From NCBI RefSeq assembly GCF_000316515.1, contig NC_019675.1, forward strand, positions 620,001 through 684,000: DNA of 64,000 nt, read 5' to 3'. A model generated the notes under the pieces. It made no database searches. It saw only the letters and a program-made list of their open reading frames with translations, and was not told the origin of the DNA. This DNA is from Cyanobium gracile PCC 6307. GTDB lineage: Bacteria > Cyanobacteriota > Cyanobacteriia > PCC-6307 > Cyanobiaceae. Below, one piece after another: positions 37,303 to 46,614 of the stretch. A program made the translations under genes and the position numbers. Numbering within the stretch: the stretch's first letter is position 1; each line of letters starts with the position of its first letter.

Positions 37303-37308
37303 ATCCTA
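37303..37308 (-). promoter_or_regulatory. Candidate -10 box of clpP
   Basis: TAGGAT on the minus strand with 25 nt to the clpP ATG. Confidence 0.45.
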
Positions 37309-37342
37309 CCCAGCCGCCGATCGGGTCGAGTGCCTGCAGCGC

Positions 37343-37348
37343 TAAGGT
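37343..37348 (+). promoter_or_regulatory. Candidate -10 box of thf1
   Basis: TAAGGT with 24 nt to the GTG start at 37373. Confidence 0.45.
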
Positions 37349-37372
37349 CGCTGCAACGAAGAATCCATCCGC

Positions 37373-38068
37373 GTGAGCGCTGCTCTCACCGTCGCCGACA
37401 GCAAGCGCGCCTTCCACGGCGCCTTCCCCCATGTCATCAGTCCCCTCTACCGGCGCATGGTCGACGAACTGCTGGTGGAGCTCCACCTGCTGAGCCGTCA
37501 GAAGGGCTTCCAGATTGATGCCCTGTTCGCCGTCGGACTCATCCAGGTGTTCGATGGCTTTGCCCGGGGCTACCGCCCCGAGGCCCAGAAGGGCCCCCTT
37601 TTCCAGGCCCTGTGCGCCTCCTCCGGCTTCGATGGCCCCGACCTGCGCCGCCAGTGCCAGGAAGCGCTGGCCGCCATGGGACGCCACAGCCAGGCCGAGG
37701 TGCGCCAGTGGATCGAAAGCCAGGGGGCGGGGGCCCCGGCGCCGGTGGCCACCGCCCTGGCCGGCATCCGCCGGCCCGACTTCCACTACTCGCGTCTGAT
37801 GGCCGTCGGCCTGCTGGCCCTGCTGGAGCAGGCCCTGGCCGACGACGCCATGGAACCCCAGGCCCTGCGCCAGCTGGCCCATGAGATCGGCGAGTCGATG
37901 GGCCTGCTGCGCGACCGTCTCGATAAGGACCTCGCCCTCTACGCCAGCAACCTGGAGAAGATGTCCATGGCCGTCGAGCTCATGGAGGAAACGGTGGCCG
38001 CCGAGCGGCGGCGGCGCGAGCGCCAAGCCGTCAGCGGCTCACCTGAAGGCGTCCCTTCAGCCAGCTGA
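37373..38068 (+). CDS. thf1: Thylakoid formation / photosystem II protein Thf1 (Psb29)
   Basis: A 231-residue protein of photosystem II biogenesis and repair, which in other cyanobacteria interacts with FtsH. It shows [57 protein letters not shown] and the [16 protein letters not shown] segment. A long helical, charged C-terminus begins near [26 protein letters not shown] start is used, supported by the TAAGGT box 24 nt upstream. The end overlaps the convergent hypothetical gene by 38 bp. Its proximity to ftsH and clpP suits a role in membrane-protein turnover. Confidence 0.93.
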   Translation: MSAALTVADSKRAFHGAFPHVISPLYRRMVDELLVELHLLSRQKGFQIDALFAVGLIQVFDGFARGYRPEAQKGPLFQALCASSGFDGPDLRRQCQEALAAMGRHSQAEVRQWIESQGAGAPAPVATALAGIRRPDFHYSRLMAVGLLALLEQALADDAMEPQALRQLAHEIGESMGLLRDRLDKDLALYASNLEKMSMAVELMEETVAAERRRRERQAVSGSPEGVPSAS

Positions 38069-39431
38069 GCCCATCGGCTCCGGTGGCCGTTGTGCCGGGA
38101 ACGGCCTCCATCCACAACTGATCGGCACGGCGCACCAGCTCCGGCAGGGGTTCGGGGAGCAGGCCCAGCTGGTCAAGCCCCCGGGGTCGGACCCGCAACC
38201 ACAGCTCGCCGCTGGCCGGGGCGCTCGCCCCTCTGGTGGTCATGGCCTGCCAGCGGCCCGGCACCGGACCGAGGAACAGCAGCAGCTGGGGTGCTGGTCC
38301 CCCCTCGCCGATCCAGCGCCATCCCCCCAGCACCACGCCGTCCTGCCGGCTCCAGGTGGCGGCCACCGCCTGGGATGCGGCCGTGGCGGGGCCAGCCTCC
38401 AGCCCCTGGGCCTGCAGGGCCCGGGCCAGACCCTGAAGCAGCTGGCGCCAGCCCTGGCGGTCGGCCCCCACCGCCACCTGGAGCTCGAGCGAAGCCTGGA
38501 AAGCACCGGAGGGCTGGGGCTGGAGACGCAGCCGGAAGGGGGAACGCCGCAGCAGGGCGAGCCCCTTGGTGTCGATGCCGTAGCGGGCTGCCAGGGGATC
38601 GCGGATCAGCTGCCGGGTCAGAAGGCCACGGAACAGCTGCTCGAGGGAGGAGCCCTGAAGCTCCAGCAGAAGGTCGGCGGGCAGCGGCGGCCGGGAGGTG
38701 GGCGGCAGGTCCGGGATCCTCAGGCGGCCCGCCGGGCCGGTGGAGGCGGGGCGGTCGGAGGCTTCGCCTTGCCAGCGCACCTCCGAGCCCTCCAGTGACA
38801 GGGAGAAGCAACCCTCCTGGTAGGCCTCCAGCAGGGGGGCCAGGGGCCCCACCAGCGCCCCGAGGCCGGAGGCGTTCCAGAAGACCCCCTGACCGCTCTC
38901 CAGCCGGGGCAGGCAGGTGCTGAACAGTCCGCGGCCGGCCCGCTGGTCCGGCCGCAGCTGGTCCTGCAGCAGGCGCCGGGAGAGGGGGTCCGGTGCCACC
39001 ACCAGCAGGTTCCCCACCCGCAGGCCCTGGGCCGGCAGGGGCCGCTGGGCCCCGGCGGCGGCGTTCTCCTGCACCACCAGGTAGGCGCCCCCATCGGTGT
39101 GCGGCCCCCAGAACTGCCACCAGGTGCGGCGCTGCTCGCGCCACAGCCGGCGGCCCGCTGCCTCGCCGAGGCGGTCACGCCAGAGGGCCGGAACCGCCCG
39201 CTCCGGGCTGGCGGGGAAGCTCTGCAGCAGGCTGCTCACCGCCATCAGCTGCTCAAGTCCCTGGGCGCGGGGCCGGGGCCAGCGCCACAGGGTGAGGCTG
39301 GGCAGCAGCAGCAACAGCAGCAGGGTGACCGTGGTGAGCGGCAGGGGCAGCGGCCCAGGCAGCCCCCGGGGTAGCCGGGGCAGGGCCGGTGCCATCAGCG
39401 AGCGGCGCAGACGATGGATCGGGCGGTTCAT
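38031..39431 (-). CDS. Membrane-anchored hypothetical protein (DUF3352-like?)
   Basis: A 466-residue protein without a confident family. Residues about 30-50 form one hydrophobic anchor (PLPLTTVTLLLLLLLPSLTLW) after a basic leader. The remaining 400 residues are extracytoplasmic and rich in Leu, Pro, Gly and Arg. Its layout (single anchor, long beta-rich domain with a pattern such as LQVAVGADRQGWRQLLQGLA) recalls cyanobacterial DUF3352 proteins, but I see no decisive motif. An ATG at 39395 would shorten the leader by 12 residues. It overlaps thf1 by 38 bp at its 3' end. Its leader could be the product of a start-site error, but the anchor is needed. Confidence 0.65.
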   Translation of the reverse strand: MNRPIHRLRRSLMAPALPRLPRGLPGPLPLPLTTVTLLLLLLLPSLTLWRWPRPRAQGLEQLMAVSSLLQSFPASPERAVPALWRDRLGEAAGRRLWREQRRTWWQFWGPHTDGGAYLVVQENAAAGAQRPLPAQGLRVGNLLVVAPDPLSRRLLQDQLRPDQRAGRGLFSTCLPRLESGQGVFWNASGLGALVGPLAPLLEAYQEGCFSLSLEGSEVRWQGEASDRPASTGPAGRLRIPDLPPTSRPPLPADLLLELQGSSLEQLFRGLLTRQLIRDPLAARYGIDTKGLALLRRSPFRLRLQPQPSGAFQASLELQVAVGADRQGWRQLLQGLARALQAQGLEAGPATAASQAVAATWSRQDGVVLGGWRWIGEGGPAPQLLLFLGPVPGRWQAMTTRGASAPASGELWLRVRPRGLDQLGLLPEPLPELVRRADQLWMEAVPGTTATGADGLSWLKGRLQVSR

Positions 39432-39625
39432 GGAATCGCCGGCGGGGTGGAGCCAGGGAGGGAGAGACGCGGCTGCCGGCCCCAGGGCCGCTCCTTCATC
39501 GGTGGTGACCCTGCGGCAAACGGGCGTCAGCGAACGGTGGCGATGGCCTGGCCACCAGCGGGGGGGGAATCAGCAACAGAAGCCCATCGGCCCCCCTCAC
39601 GCCGGGGCCGCCGCAGCGTCTCCCA

Positions 39626-39790
39626 TCAGCGGTTCCGGCCTTCGCTGGAGCGGCGCCGACGCTTGTCGCGCCATTCGACGGTGGAGAGATAGATCACGCC
39701 CACACTCACGAAGAGCAGCAGGGCAGAGGCCAGGCCCGCCAGCAGGGTGGTGGTGGGGAAGGCCAGATCAGAAACCGATGCTGTTGTCAC
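39626..39790 (-). CDS. Small single-helix membrane protein overlapping petN
   Basis: A 54-residue frame starting at GTG 39790 inside petN and ending at TGA. It has one hydrophobic helix ([20 protein letters not shown], about 16-35) and a very basic tail ([15 protein letters not shown]). This topology resembles small photosynthetic subunits, but I do not match it to a named one. It overlaps the last 23 bp of petN in another frame, which would give translational coupling. The frame could be spurious; the clean helix plus basic stop-transfer tail is the only support. Confidence 0.45.
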   Translation of the reverse strand: MTTASVSDLAFPTTTLLAGLASALLLFVSVGVIYLSTVEWRDKRRRRSSEGRNR

Positions 39791-39869
39791 CGTTGCGGCC
39801 CCACACCACCATGGCGATCGAGAAAGTGAAGATGGCCGCAAGGGCGGACCAACCAAGGGTGATCAACAT
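39768..39869 (-). CDS. petN: Cytochrome b6f complex subunit VIII, PetN
   Basis: A 33-residue single-helix thylakoid subunit of the cytochrome b6f complex, too short for most gene finders. The sequence opens [18 protein letters not shown] and contains [15 protein letters not shown], almost identical to known PetN ([20 protein letters not shown] in other cyanobacteria). A TAACAT box lies 24 nt upstream on the minus strand. It is divergent from clpS, a neighbour pair I recall from other marine-type picocyanobacteria. Confidence 0.95.
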   Translation of the reverse strand: MLITLGWSALAAIFTFSIAMVVWGRNGDNSIGF

Positions 39870-39893
39870 CGGGCCCGGTTCAAGACTCCCGGC

Positions 39894-39899
39894 ATGTTA
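39894..39899 (-). promoter_or_regulatory. Candidate -10 box of petN
   Basis: TAACAT on the minus strand, 24 nt before the petN ATG. It lies 2 bp from the clpS -10 candidate on the other strand. Confidence 0.5.
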
Positions 39900-39901
39900 C
39901 C

Positions 39902-39907
39902 TACGCT
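39902..39907 (+). promoter_or_regulatory. Candidate -10 box of clpS
   Basis: TACGCT with 25 nt to the ATG at 39933. It favours that start over the in-frame ATG at 39894. Confidence 0.4.
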
Positions 39908-39932
39908 GGGGACCGGCAGCCGCTGCAGGCCC

Positions 39933-40226
39933 ATGGTCGTCGCCCCCTCGAGAAGTCCCGCACCGATCGCCCAGCGCCGGTCCGCGCCCTACCCCAGTGT
40001 CAACGTGATCGTGCTCGACGACGACGTCAACACGTTTCAGCACGTGGTCGCGGTGCTCGTGCGCCATCTGCCCGGCATGCAGCCCGACCGGGCCTGGGAG
40101 CTGGCCCACCGCATCGATGGCGAGGGATCTGCGGTGGTCTGGAGCGGACCGCTCGAGCAGGGGGAGCTGTACCACCAGCTGCTCTCCGCCGAAGGTCTGA
40201 CCATGGCTCCCCTGGGCCACGGCTGA
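39933..40226 (+). CDS. clpS: ATP-dependent Clp protease adaptor ClpS
   Basis: A 97-residue adaptor that delivers N-degron substrates to ClpC/ClpP. After a variable leader of about 22 residues the fold shows VNVIVLDDDVNTFQHVVAVL, where DDDVNT replaces the more usual NDDxNT, and AWELAHRIDGEGSAVVWSGP. The substrate-pocket Asp is retained in the DDD cluster. The start at 39933 is chosen on promoter spacing and family length. DUF2103 follows after 9 bp. Confidence 0.9.
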   Translation: MVVAPSRSPAPIAQRRSAPYPSVNVIVLDDDVNTFQHVVAVLVRHLPGMQPDRAWELAHRIDGEGSAVVWSGPLEQGELYHQLLSAEGLTMAPLGHG

Positions 40227-40235
40227 GCAGCACCC

Positions 40236-40511
40236 ATGGCCCGGCTGGTGATCACCCACAGCACCTACGTGGAGGGCCTGATCCCGTTGCTCAGGCGGCT
40301 GGCGACCCTGCCGGAGATCGACACGATCACCCCGGCAGTGATCACCCGGGTCAGGGGCCGCAGCGTCGGCCTGCGGCTGCGGGTGTCGACCCCGATCACC
40401 GGGGGCCACAAGCTGCTGGCCCGCCGGGGCAGCACGGCCCAGGAGGTGTTCGTGGTCACCCGGCTGAGCCGGGATCAGCTGCAGGAGGAGCTGGATCGGC
40501 TGACGAACTGA
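40236..40511 (+). CDS. DUF2103 protein
   Basis: A 91-residue basic protein matching the DUF2103 pattern: RLVITHSTYVEGLIPLLRRL near the N-terminus and GRSVGLRLRVSTPITGGHKLLARRGSTAQEVFVVT. The family is labelled a predicted metal-binding protein. Here only two His (H8 and the one in GGHKLL) and no Cys could contribute. It sits 9 bp after clpS, likely co-transcribed. Its 3' end overlaps the convergent 158-residue gene by 56 bp. Confidence 0.82.
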   Translation: MARLVITHSTYVEGLIPLLRRLATLPEIDTITPAVITRVRGRSVGLRLRVSTPITGGHKLLARRGSTAQEVFVVTRLSRDQLQEELDRLTN

Positions 40512-40932
40512 GCAGGCTGGTGGGGGCCACCCGTTCGTAGACGGCCGGGGTGCCAAAGCGGCCGTAGGCACCGCTGTCGCGAAACCAGTTCGCCCCTTCC
40601 ACCACCTGCAGATCGCTGGGGTGGAGACCCCAGCGGCGCTCCAGATAGGCCGCGGCAGCGGCCGCATCGAAGCGGGGCTGGCCCCAGGCCACGATCGCCA
40701 ATGCCAGGGCCCGGATCCGCAGGGCACCGGCGGGACTTTCCTGGATCTCCTCCTCCAGCAGGAAGGTGCGGAACTCGCCCGTCGCCTCCCCTTCCAGGGG
40801 GTACTTCTGCAGATACAGCGCCCGGGCCCGGGGGAACACCGGACCCGGGGCACGGGCGAGCAGGCGCTCGAAGGCCTGCTGGAAGCTCGAAGGCTCGCTG
40901 TTCACGGCGGCGGGGCGACGTGTCCCCAGCAT
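40456..40932 (-). CDS. Hypothetical protein downstream of 6S RNA
   Basis: A 158-residue soluble protein that I do not recognise. Residues about 15-125 look globular and helical (SFQQAFERLLARAPGPVFPRARALYLQKYP, LRIRALALAIVAWGQP, AAYLERRWGLHPSDLQVVEG). The last 25 residues are Ser/Ala/Pro low complexity. It has one Trp-Phe-Arg pocket-like stretch, ANWFRDSGAYGRFGTPAVYE. It lies on the same strand as purK and the 6S RNA candidate and could be read through from them. The extreme 3' end is antisense to DUF2103. Confidence 0.6.
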   Translation of the reverse strand: MLGTRRPAAVNSEPSSFQQAFERLLARAPGPVFPRARALYLQKYPLEGEATGEFRTFLLEEEIQESPAGALRIRALALAIVAWGQPRFDAAAAAAYLERRWGLHPSDLQVVEGANWFRDSGAYGRFGTPAVYERVAPTSLLSSSADPAPPAADPGSAG

Positions 40933-40961
40933 GCCGGCCCGGGTGCGATCGGGATGGGGTG

Positions 40962-41146
40962 AAAAGGGGTGGACCGCCGTGCCGTCTTGCCCCAGTGTTC
41001 GACCTGGATGAACCAGAAGGGGAGTCAGGGGCGGGGCTTCGTTTCCGGCAATGAAGCCGGTCTACGTTGCCGTCGCTGAAGACTCCCCGTGTCGAAAGGG
41101 AGTCAGATCAGAAAACTGTGAAAGGCAGTCACCAACACAGCAGTCC
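40962..41146 (-). ncRNA. ssaA: Candidate 6S RNA (SsaA/Yfr7-like)
   Basis: On the minus strand GGTGACTGCC (41133-41124) pairs with GGCGGTCCACC (40978-40968): 10 bp with one bulged C and one G-U pair, a closing stem. Above it is a large bubble of about 27 nt on one side and about 19 nt on the other. A long upper hairpin follows: TTCGAC/GTCGAA, then GGGGAGTC/GACTCCCC, with a side hairpin CTGG-CCAG. A closing stem, open central bubble and long hairpin is the 6S design that mimics an open promoter and sequesters RNA polymerase. From the TAGGAT box on the purK stop the transcript would be about 185 nt, the usual 6S size. I recall the cyanobacterial 6S gene lying next to purK, which agrees. Ends are approximate. 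Confidence 0.7.
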
Positions 41147-41152
41147 AGATGC

Positions 41153-41158
41153 ATCCTA
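41153..41158 (-). promoter_or_regulatory. Candidate -10 box of the 6S RNA gene, on the purK stop codon
   Basis: TAGGAT on the minus strand, where TAG is the purK stop codon. A start about 7 nt downstream would give the predicted 5' end near 41146. Confidence 0.45.
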
Positions 41159-42478
41159 GGCGGGTTGGTGGGGGAGCGGCCAGATGGCCCGCACCTCGGC
41201 CAACAGGCGCTGCCGTTCCAGTTCCCGCTTTTCTGCGGTTCGGCCCTGCAGAAGCAGGGTCAGGTGGCCCAGCTTGCGACCCACCCCTCCGCCCCGCTTG
41301 CCGTACCAGTGCAGGTGGGCGTCCGGGAGGGCCTCCAGTGCCCGGCGTCGCGCCAGCTGGTCGTCATCACCGGCCTCCGGCGCCAGCAGGTTGACCATCA
41401 GCGCCCCGGGCACCACGGCCTCGGTGGCCCCCATCGGCAGACCGGCGACGATCCGCACCTGCTGGGCGAACTGGCTGGTGCGGCAGGCCTCGATCGTCAG
41501 ATGGCCGGAGTTGTGGGTGCGGGGGGCCAGCTCGTTGACCTGCAACCCCGAGGGCCCGTAGAAGAACTCGATCGACAGCACCCCCACGTAATCCAGGGCG
41601 GTGAGCAGGGAGGCGGCCACGTTGCGGGCGAACACCTCCACCCGGTGGTCCACCGGTGCGGGGAAGAGAACCCAGTCGCAGACACGGCGGTGCTGGTGGG
41701 TCTGCACCAGGGGGTAACAGGCCACCTGCCCCTGTCGGTCGCGGCAGGCCACGATCGCCAGTTCCCGCTCGAAGGCCACCAGCTCCTCGAGGATCCAGTC
41801 GTCCGGCTCGACGCGATCCAGCAGCTGCTCCAGCTCCCCCAGGTCGGCCACCGGCACCGTGCCCCGGCCGTCGTAGCCGCCCCGGCTGGCCTTGGCCATC
41901 AGGGGAAAGCGGAAGCCGTCGGGGAGGCGCGGCACCGCCGGCGCCTGCAGCGGGCTCGGTGGGCCCGCCGGCGGCAACCCATCCGTATCGCCGCCCGGGG
42001 AGAGCGGAAGCTCCGGCTGGAGCACATCGGCCAGGGGACACCAGCGGGGGGCGGGCAGATGCAGATCGCCGAGCAGCCGCCGCTGGCCCGCCTTGCTGAC
42101 CAGGGGCTGGAGGGCGTCGAGATCCGGCAGGAATCGCAGCCCGGGCCCCTCCAGGCCCCGCAGATCCTCGAGCGGGATCCACTCGTTCTCGAAACTGATG
42201 GCGCCGCAGCGGCCCGCCAGCTCCCGGGTGGCGTTCACGTCATCGACCGGCGCCAGCACCACACTGGCGGCGGCACGGGTGGCCGGATCCTCGGCGCCGG
42301 GCGTCTGCACATGCAAGGCGACACCGAGGTCCCGGGCGGCCTCCGCCAGCATCCAGGCGAGCTGGCCACCGCCGACGATGCCGATGGAATCGAGCGGTGC
42401 CGGCGTGGCCTGGGAAAGGGGGTCCGCGATGGTCTGCACCCTGGGGTCGGTGGCTCGGAGCGGAAACCAGCCTGCCAT
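41156..42478 (-). CDS. purK: N5-carboxyaminoimidazole ribonucleotide synthase PurK
   Basis: An ATP-grasp ligase that carboxylates AIR to N5-CAIR in purine synthesis. It has 440 residues, longer than E. coli (355) because of an N-terminal extension of about 30 residues and a Pro-rich insert (about 160-183). IGIVGGGQLAWMLAEAARDLG opens the domain; FPLMAKASRGGYDGRG, DWILEELVAFERELAIV and VNELAPRTHNSGHLTIEAC are the ATP-grasp and active-site segments. The ATG at 42478 could be early; MLAEAARDLG-proximal starts are unlikely because they would cut the GGGQ loop. It follows the permease gene by 28 bp and ends at the 6S RNA gene. Confidence 0.94.
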   Translation of the reverse strand: MAGWFPLRATDPRVQTIADPLSQATPAPLDSIGIVGGGQLAWMLAEAARDLGVALHVQTPGAEDPATRAAASVVLAPVDDVNATRELAGRCGAISFENEWIPLEDLRGLEGPGLRFLPDLDALQPLVSKAGQRRLLGDLHLPAPRWCPLADVLQPELPLSPGGDTDGLPPAGPPSPLQAPAVPRLPDGFRFPLMAKASRGGYDGRGTVPVADLGELEQLLDRVEPDDWILEELVAFERELAIVACRDRQGQVACYPLVQTHQHRRVCDWVLFPAPVDHRVEVFARNVAASLLTALDYVGVLSIEFFYGPSGLQVNELAPRTHNSGHLTIEACRTSQFAQQVRIVAGLPMGATEAVVPGALMVNLLAPEAGDDDQLARRRALEALPDAHLHWYGKRGGGVGRKLGHLTLLLQGRTAEKRELERQRLLAEVRAIWPLPHQPA

Positions 42479-42506
42479 CAGGGCGTCGCAGCACCCCGGC
42501 GGGGGA

Positions 42507-43403
42507 TCACTGGAGCGGATTGTCGGCGGCGAAGGCGTAGCGCAGCAGGCTGAGCAGCAGCACGATCAGGAACAGGGCCAGCCCCACGGTGCAGGCGTAG
42601 CTGATCTCCAGCTCGGAAAAGGCCTGGTCGTACACGTAATACACAATCGTGCGGGTGCTGTCGGCCGGCCCCCCCTGGGTCATCAGGTAGACCTCCTCAA
42701 ACACCTTGGTGGCCCCGATCGCCGAGATCACCGCCACCAGCGTGATGTAGGGCCTCAGCAGGGGCAGGGTGATGTCCAGATGGCGGCGCCAGCCCTCGCT
42801 GCCATCGAGGGCCGCCGCCTCGTAGAGATCGGCGGAGATCCCCTGCAGGCCGGCCACGAAGATGACCATGTAGTAGCCGAGGCCCTTCCAGAGGGTCACG
42901 AGCATCACCGAGGGCAGGGCCAGGCCGGTGGAGGTGAGGAAGCCGATCGGCGAGAAGCGATCCCCCAGCAGGGCGCCGAGCCAGCCGTTGACCAGGCCGT
43001 TCTCGGCGTAGAGCCAGCGGAAGGCGATCGCCGCCACCACCAGCGACACCAGCACCGGGGTGTAGAAGGCACCGCGGAACGCGTGGATCCCCGGCAGCTG
43101 GCGGTTGACCAGCACCGCCAGGGCCAGGGATCCGAGCACGATCGGCGGCACCACCCCCACCAGATAAAGGAAGGTGGTGCCCGTGACCCGCAGCAGCATC
43201 GGGTCGGCCAGCAGGCGGCGGAAGTTGGCCAGGCCCACGAAGGTGAGCGGCTCGCCCACATCCAGACCGGTGCGGGTGAAGCTGATCACCAGGGCCATCG
43301 CCGCCGGGATCAGCACCGAGACGGCGAGCAGCACCAGGGCGGGGGTCAGGAACGCCCAGGCGGAGCGGGTGGCTGCCGGTGCGGCGGGGGTGGGTGGGGC
43401 CAT
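42507..43403 (-). CDS. Lone sugar ABC transporter permease, MalF/UgpA type
   Basis: A 298-residue CUT1 permease with six hydrophobic segments (first SAWAFLTPALVLLAVSVLIP). The EAA loop is DLYEAAALDGSEGWRRHLDITLPLLRP. The MalF/UgpA-type TQGGPADSTRTIVYYVYDQAF is also present. The ATG at 43403 starts directly before helix 1; a longer frame would add a Gly-rich leader overlapping the recQ promoter zone. No MalG-type partner, binding protein or ATPase is adjacent, so it must pair with components elsewhere. It is not closely similar by eye to the permease of the complete operon at 18.5 kb. Confidence 0.88.
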   Translation of the reverse strand: MAPPTPAAPAATRSAWAFLTPALVLLAVSVLIPAAMALVISFTRTGLDVGEPLTFVGLANFRRLLADPMLLRVTGTTFLYLVGVVPPIVLGSLALAVLVNRQLPGIHAFRGAFYTPVLVSLVVAAIAFRWLYAENGLVNGWLGALLGDRFSPIGFLTSTGLALPSVMLVTLWKGLGYYMVIFVAGLQGISADLYEAAALDGSEGWRRHLDITLPLLRPYITLVAVISAIGATKVFEEVYLMTQGGPADSTRTIVYYVYDQAFSELEISYACTVGLALFLIVLLLSLLRYAFAADNPLQ

Positions 43404-43485
43404 GGGGGCATCCTGCCGGAGCCGGGGCGATGCACAATCGGAACCGAGGCAGGAGCCCCCCGGTGCCGCCCGATTCCCATTCCCC

Positions 43486-45309
<1,824 letters not shown>

Positions 45310-45336
45310 CCTCGGTCCACCCTCGCCCCTTCGTCC

Positions 45337-46476
45337 GTGCCGCAGGAGTACCGCACCATCACGGTGTCCCTCGCTGCCGATCCTTACCCGATCCTGATCG
45401 GTGAGGGCCTGCTCGGGGGCCTCGGTTCGTTCCTGCTCGAACGGGGAATCCAGAGCGGCACCCGGGTGCTGATGGTGACGAACCCCGATGTGGACGCGTT
45501 CCACGGGGCCCGGGCGCTGCAGAGCCTGGAGGCCTCCGGCTTCGTGGTGCGGACGCTGGTGATCGAGGCCGGTGAGGAACAGAAGACCCCCGCCACGGTG
45601 GCGGCCATCCACGACGCCGCCTTCGCCCACCGCCTGGAGCGGAGCTCCCTGATCGTCGCCCTCGGCGGCGGTGTGGTGGGGGACATGGCCGGCTTCGCCG
45701 CCGCCACCTGGCTGCGGGGCATCGCCGTGGTGCAGGTGCCCACCACCCTGCTGGCGATGGTGGATGCGGCCATCGGCGGCAAGACCGGCGTGAACCATCC
45801 CGGCGGCAAGAACCTGATCGGCGCCTTCCACCAGCCGAAGCTGGTGCTGATCGATCCCCTGGTGCTGGGGACCCTTCCGGAACGGGAGTTCCGGGCCGGC
45901 ATGGCGGAGGTGATCAAGTACGCCGTCATCGGCGACGGGATCCTGTTCCGGGATCTGGAGGCGGCCGCCGAGCGGGATCCCAGCGGGGGCCTGGCCAGCC
46001 GGGACGCCCTCGGCCCGGTGCTGCTGCAGCGGCTGTTGGAACGTTCCGCCGCCGCCAAGGCCCGCGTCGTGGCGGCTGACGAACGGGAAGGGGGATTGCG
46101 GGCGATCCTCAATTACGGACACACCCTGGGGCATGCGGTGGAGAACCTCAGCGGCTACGGCACCTGGCTGCACGGCGAGGCCGTGGGCCTGGGCATGCTG
46201 GCGGCCGGTGACATCGCCGTGGCCATGGGGCTCTGGAGCCAGGCCGATCAGGACCGCCAGCGACGTCTGATCGCCGCCGCCGGTCTGCCCATGGACTGGC
46301 CGGCCCTGGATCCCGAGGCGGTGCTGGCTTCCCTGCAGGCCGACAAGAAGGTGCGTCAGGGGAAGGTGCGTTTCGTCCTGCCCACCGGTGTGGGGTCGGT
46401 CACGATCCGTGATGACGTCGATCCCGCCACGATCCAGGCCACCCTGGCGGTCGCCACTTCGATCGGCGCCCCCTGA
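45337..46476 (+). CDS. aroB: 3-dehydroquinate synthase
   Basis: The NAD- and metal-dependent second enzyme of the shikimate pathway, 379 residues. It shows [65 protein letters not shown] (the start of which carries the DxxxGGK metal/NAD segment) and the His ligands in [11 protein letters not shown] and HGEAVGLGM. It starts at GTG 45337, [12 protein letters not shown]. Downstream a GGGGCC-6-GGCCCC hairpin (46481-46498) may be a weak terminator, but it lacks a T run. Confidence 0.96.
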   Translation: MPQEYRTITVSLAADPYPILIGEGLLGGLGSFLLERGIQSGTRVLMVTNPDVDAFHGARALQSLEASGFVVRTLVIEAGEEQKTPATVAAIHDAAFAHRLERSSLIVALGGGVVGDMAGFAAATWLRGIAVVQVPTTLLAMVDAAIGGKTGVNHPGGKNLIGAFHQPKLVLIDPLVLGTLPEREFRAGMAEVIKYAVIGDGILFRDLEAAAERDPSGGLASRDALGPVLLQRLLERSAAAKARVVAADEREGGLRAILNYGHTLGHAVENLSGYGTWLHGEAVGLGMLAAGDIAVAMGLWSQADQDRQRRLIAAAGLPMDWPALDPEAVLASLQADKKVRQGKVRFVLPTGVGSVTIRDDVDPATIQATLAVATSIGAP

Positions 46477-46614
46477 CACAGGGGCCCGCTGCGGCCCCCT
46501 CCTGCGGGCCAGGGGGCCGGGGAGAGGGGCTCAAAGGTGGTCTTTCGCTGACAGGGAAGGCGCGGACCCCTCGGATCGGAGACCATCACCGCAAGGTTTT
46601 CTTCAGCACGGCCC

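Noticed and set aside
46481-46498. GC-rich hairpin after aroB as a terminator
   Set aside because: It lacks a T run and the region is so GC-rich that such hairpins are expected by chance.
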